Assembly: GCF_022347765.1 (NCBI RefSeq)
Contig: NZ_JAKRFZ010000008.1
Coordinates: 1 to 64,000 of the forward strand
Length of the DNA stretch: 64,000 bases
From: Pseudoalteromonas sp. OOF1S-7
GTDB lineage: Bacteria; Pseudomonadota; Gammaproteobacteria; Enterobacterales; Alteromonadaceae
Direction of reading: 5' to 3'
Shown here: positions 61,881-64,000 of the stretch, piece by piece
Layout of the letters: every line of letters starts with the position of its first letter
How positions within the stretch are numbered: the first letter of the stretch is position 1
Translations under genes and position numbers: made by a program
Notes under the pieces: generated by a model
Told to the model about the DNA's origin: nothing
Seen by the model: only the letters and a program-made list of their open reading frames with translations
Database searches by the model: none

Positions 61881-63692
61881 TTACCAACCGCACTGGCGGT
61901 TTTTATTTTGCTCGTCCAGATAGCTCTGAAGTGGGGCAAAGTAATCCAGAATAGCGGTGGCATCCATTTGCTGGCTGCCTGTAACGCTTTCCAGTGCTTC
62001 TTGCCATGGGCGGCTGCTACCCATTTCTAGCATGGCATTTAAGCGCTCACCGGCTTCTTTTGAATTGTACACAGAGCAGCGGTGAATGGCTTCTTTATTA
62101 CCTGAGATTTCACACAGGGCTTTGTGGAATTCAAATTGTAGAATATGCGCCAGGAAGTAACGCGTATAAGGAACATTGCCTGGCACATGGTATTTTGCAC
62201 CTGGGTCAAAGTCATTTTCAGTACGTGTAACAGGCGCCTGAAGGCCCTGATACTTCTCGCGTAATTCCCACCAGGCTTTGTTGTATTCAGCCGGGCTTAT
62301 CTCGCCGGAATATACTTTCCAGCGCCATTGGTCAACTAACAGACCAAAAGGAATGAAGGCAATTTTGTCCAGTGCCATTTTCATCAGCAGGCCAATGTCT
62401 TTTGACTCGTCAGGCACCTGATCTAGCAAGCCAATCTCTTTGAGGTAACCAGGCGTTACCGACAGCGCTATGGTGTCACCGATTGCTTCGTGGAAACCAT
62501 CGTTGGCACTTTCCTGATAATACAGCGGTAGCTTGTTGTAGGCACGCTGATAGAAGTTGTGGCCTAACTCGTGGTGAATGACTGAGAACTCTTCACCGGT
62601 GCGCTGTATACACATTTTGATGCGAAGGTCGTCTTTGTTATCCAGGTTCCACGCTGATGCATGACACTGTACGTCACGGTCCTGTGGCTTAGTGAAGAGT
62701 GAGCGAGTCCAGAATGTTTCTGGCAGTGGTTCAAAGCCCATTGAAGTGAAGAACTTCTCGGCGCCTTTGACCATTTTGATTTCGTCGTAGTTATGCTTTT
62801 CAAGTAACTCGGTCACGTTATAGCCCGGATCAGCATTTTCCGGCGCAACCAGGTCGTAGATGTTGCCCCATTGCTGTGCCCACATATTACCTAACAGATG
62901 CGCCGGTATTGGCTGATCCTGTGGTACTTTATCTTCGCCATATTTTTCGCCCAGTTTGGCACGAACGTGACAGTGGAGTGAGTCATATAAAGGCTTTACC
63001 TGGCCCCAGATGCGGTCAAGTTCTTTTGCAAAGTCATCGGCAGGCATGTCGTATTTACTGCGCCACATCGCACCAGTGTCACGATACCCCAGTTCTTGTG
63101 AACCTTCATTTGCTAAAGAAACCAGATCTTTATACAAAGGACGCATCTGTGGGGAAACCTGACGCCAGCCTTGCCATATATCTAGCAGCTCTTCATAGTC
63201 TCGGCTGTTGGCCATCTTGGCTGTCATTTCACCCAGGCTCATGCAGTTGCCGTCTTTGCAGTACTTACCTTTGCCGTACATGCCATCCAGTTCGGCTGAT
63301 AGCTTAGCCAGTTCCGCTGTTTTTTCGGCGTCTTTTGGCGCAGGCAACGTCAGGTTTAACTTTAGCTTATCCAATTTACGGCGATTGTCGTAACTGAGTT
63401 CCAGTTCATCAAACTTGGCTGCTTCATTTGCCAATGCGACTACTTTTTCAGTGTATTCCTGGCTAACGTCAGCGGCCAGTGAAGCCGTGTCTTCTGTAAT
63501 GAAGTTGGCATAAATCCAGGCTGAACGTGCACTGCGATAACTGAGGTCTTGCAGTTCTTTTTCTGCTTTGGTTAGAAATGCTTCAGCGTCTTTTTCAGTC
63601 AGGGTTGACGTGTTGGTAGAGTTACATCCACTCAGAGAGAGTGCCCCGGCAACCACCAGGGCGCCCAGGCTGAGTTTGAATTGTAGTGCCAT
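61881..63692 (-). CDS. M2 family peptidyl-dipeptidase lipoprotein (ACE-like)
   Basis: A 603-residue zinc dipeptidase related to angiotensin-converting enzyme. The signal ends in the lipobox LSGC with Cys23. The zinc site is H374-E375-L-G-H378 (VIHHELGHNFY) with the third ligand E402 in FHEAIGD. The C-terminal block PVTRTENDFDPGAKYHVPGNVPYTRYFLAHILQF is typical of M2. ATG at 63692 rather than 63695 has a better-placed GGA. It would cleave dipeptides from C-termini of peptides at the envelope. Length is as for bacterial ACE homologues. Confidence 0.9.
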   Translation of the reverse strand: MALQFKLSLGALVVAGALSLSGCNSTNTSTLTEKDAEAFLTKAEKELQDLSYRSARSAWIYANFITEDTASLAADVSQEYTEKVVALANEAAKFDELELSYDNRRKLDKLKLNLTLPAPKDAEKTAELAKLSAELDGMYGKGKYCKDGNCMSLGEMTAKMANSRDYEELLDIWQGWRQVSPQMRPLYKDLVSLANEGSQELGYRDTGAMWRSKYDMPADDFAKELDRIWGQVKPLYDSLHCHVRAKLGEKYGEDKVPQDQPIPAHLLGNMWAQQWGNIYDLVAPENADPGYNVTELLEKHNYDEIKMVKGAEKFFTSMGFEPLPETFWTRSLFTKPQDRDVQCHASAWNLDNKDDLRIKMCIQRTGEEFSVIHHELGHNFYQRAYNKLPLYYQESANDGFHEAIGDTIALSVTPGYLKEIGLLDQVPDESKDIGLLMKMALDKIAFIPFGLLVDQWRWKVYSGEISPAEYNKAWWELREKYQGLQAPVTRTENDFDPGAKYHVPGNVPYTRYFLAHILQFEFHKALCEISGNKEAIHRCSVYNSKEAGERLNAMLEMGSSRPWQEALESVTGSQQMDATAILDYFAPLQSYLDEQNKNRQCGW

Positions 63693-63840
63693 CATTGTTC
63701 CAATTATCGTTATTAGAAACTCGATCATACCAGCGTCGAATGGCTGCGACAATTCGCGTCGCACGAGCAGGGCAAAAATATTGAGATAAGTGACATTTGT
63801 TCCATACTTAAAGCGCCATCAACCGGGAGGTGCCGATATT

Positions 63841-64000
63841 ATGTGGTTACTGATACTGCTCATTATTGCTGTGTGTTTGATTTTCTACGTAAAGGAAGTC
63901 AGGCTAAAAATTGTTTCAAGTCCGGCTTTGGCTTATTTTAAACGCGCTTTACCCCAGTTGTCTCAGACTGAACGTGAAGCCATGGAAGCCGGTGATACCT
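63841..64000 (+). CDS. fadE: Acyl-CoA dehydrogenase FadE, 5' part
   Basis: The frame opens with ATG at 63841, with GGGAGGTG about 9 bases ahead, and runs off the window after 53 codons. It encodes a hydrophobic segment (MWLLILLIIAVCLIFYV) followed by RLKIVSSPALAYFKRALPQL and SQTEREAMEAGDT. This agrees with the N-terminal part of the long FadE acyl-CoA dehydrogenase (compare 'MISAPVF...MPPMSRTEKEAIDAG' in E. coli). FadE does the first step of fatty-acid beta-oxidation. The rest lies outside the window. Confidence 0.8.
   Translation, partial: MWLLILLIIAVCLIFYVKEVRLKIVSSPALAYFKRALPQLSQTEREAMEAGDT

Noticed and set aside
1-64000. CRISPR arrays, prophage, integrases or transposases
   Set aside because: No regularly spaced repeats and no such genes were found; the only mobile-like element is the short repeat at 12949-13165.

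Overview
The window looks like chromosome from a marine gammaproteobacterium of the order Alteromonadales, most likely Pseudoalteromonas or a close relative. The reasons are the 5S rRNA sequence, a trpE-G-D-CF-B-A operon with fused trpCF, the rnm-yciO-scpA-scpB-rluB-yciK block beside it, a GAPDH with a long N-terminal extension, a VolA-type lipase lipoprotein, an M2 dipeptidase lipoprotein, and a short inverted-repeat element of a kind I recall from these genomes. The assignment rests on gene content read by eye, not on a database search.

Layout. 1-850: the 3' end of an rRNA operon (5S) followed by duplicated spacer repeats and three terminators. 0.85-4 kb: a PQQ-type sugar dehydrogenase, an outer-membrane porin and a small Cys-rich peptide that looks like a RiPP precursor. 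4.2-11.3 kb: a trans-4-hydroxyproline catabolic cluster: M24 peptidase, FAD D-amino-acid oxidase/dehydrogenase, DapA-like deaminase, 4-hydroxyproline epimerase, ketoglutaric semialdehyde dehydrogenase and a GntR/FCD regulator. Its promoter carries a perfect palindrome inside the spacer. 11.3-18.2 kb: a TPR-sulfotransferase, a short repeat element, a TonB-dependent receptor and a secreted multi-domain lectin-like protein. 18.4-21.6 kb: small hypothetical genes, an orphan protein with a possible proteasome-like N-terminus, and a class II glutamine amidotransferase. 21.7-24.1 kb: purM-purN-DUF3108. 24.3-43.7 kb: mostly core genes for signalling, envelope, transport and metabolism, including a PhoP/PhoQ-like pair with a PepSY protein. 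43.8-51.1 kb: an HU-like protein and the complete trp operon with its leader. 51.1-55.7 kb: rnm, yciO, scpA, scpB, rluB, yciK. 55.9-64 kb: VolA-like lipase, SohB, SixA, an ABC exporter pair, an M2 peptidase and the start of fadE.

The most striking signal is the trp leader. Two complete ribosome-type attenuators stand in tandem upstream of trpE. Each has a short peptide with a Trp-Trp-Trp run, a possible antiterminator and a GC-rich terminator ending in a U-run. Other leads are the RiPP-like peptide with two mutually exclusive hairpins in its leader, the orphan Thr-start (Ntn-hydrolase-like) protein, the H-lectin/discoidin/fibrinogen-like secreted protein, and an AgcS transporter with an inserted soluble domain. 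No CRISPR array, prophage or transposase was seen.
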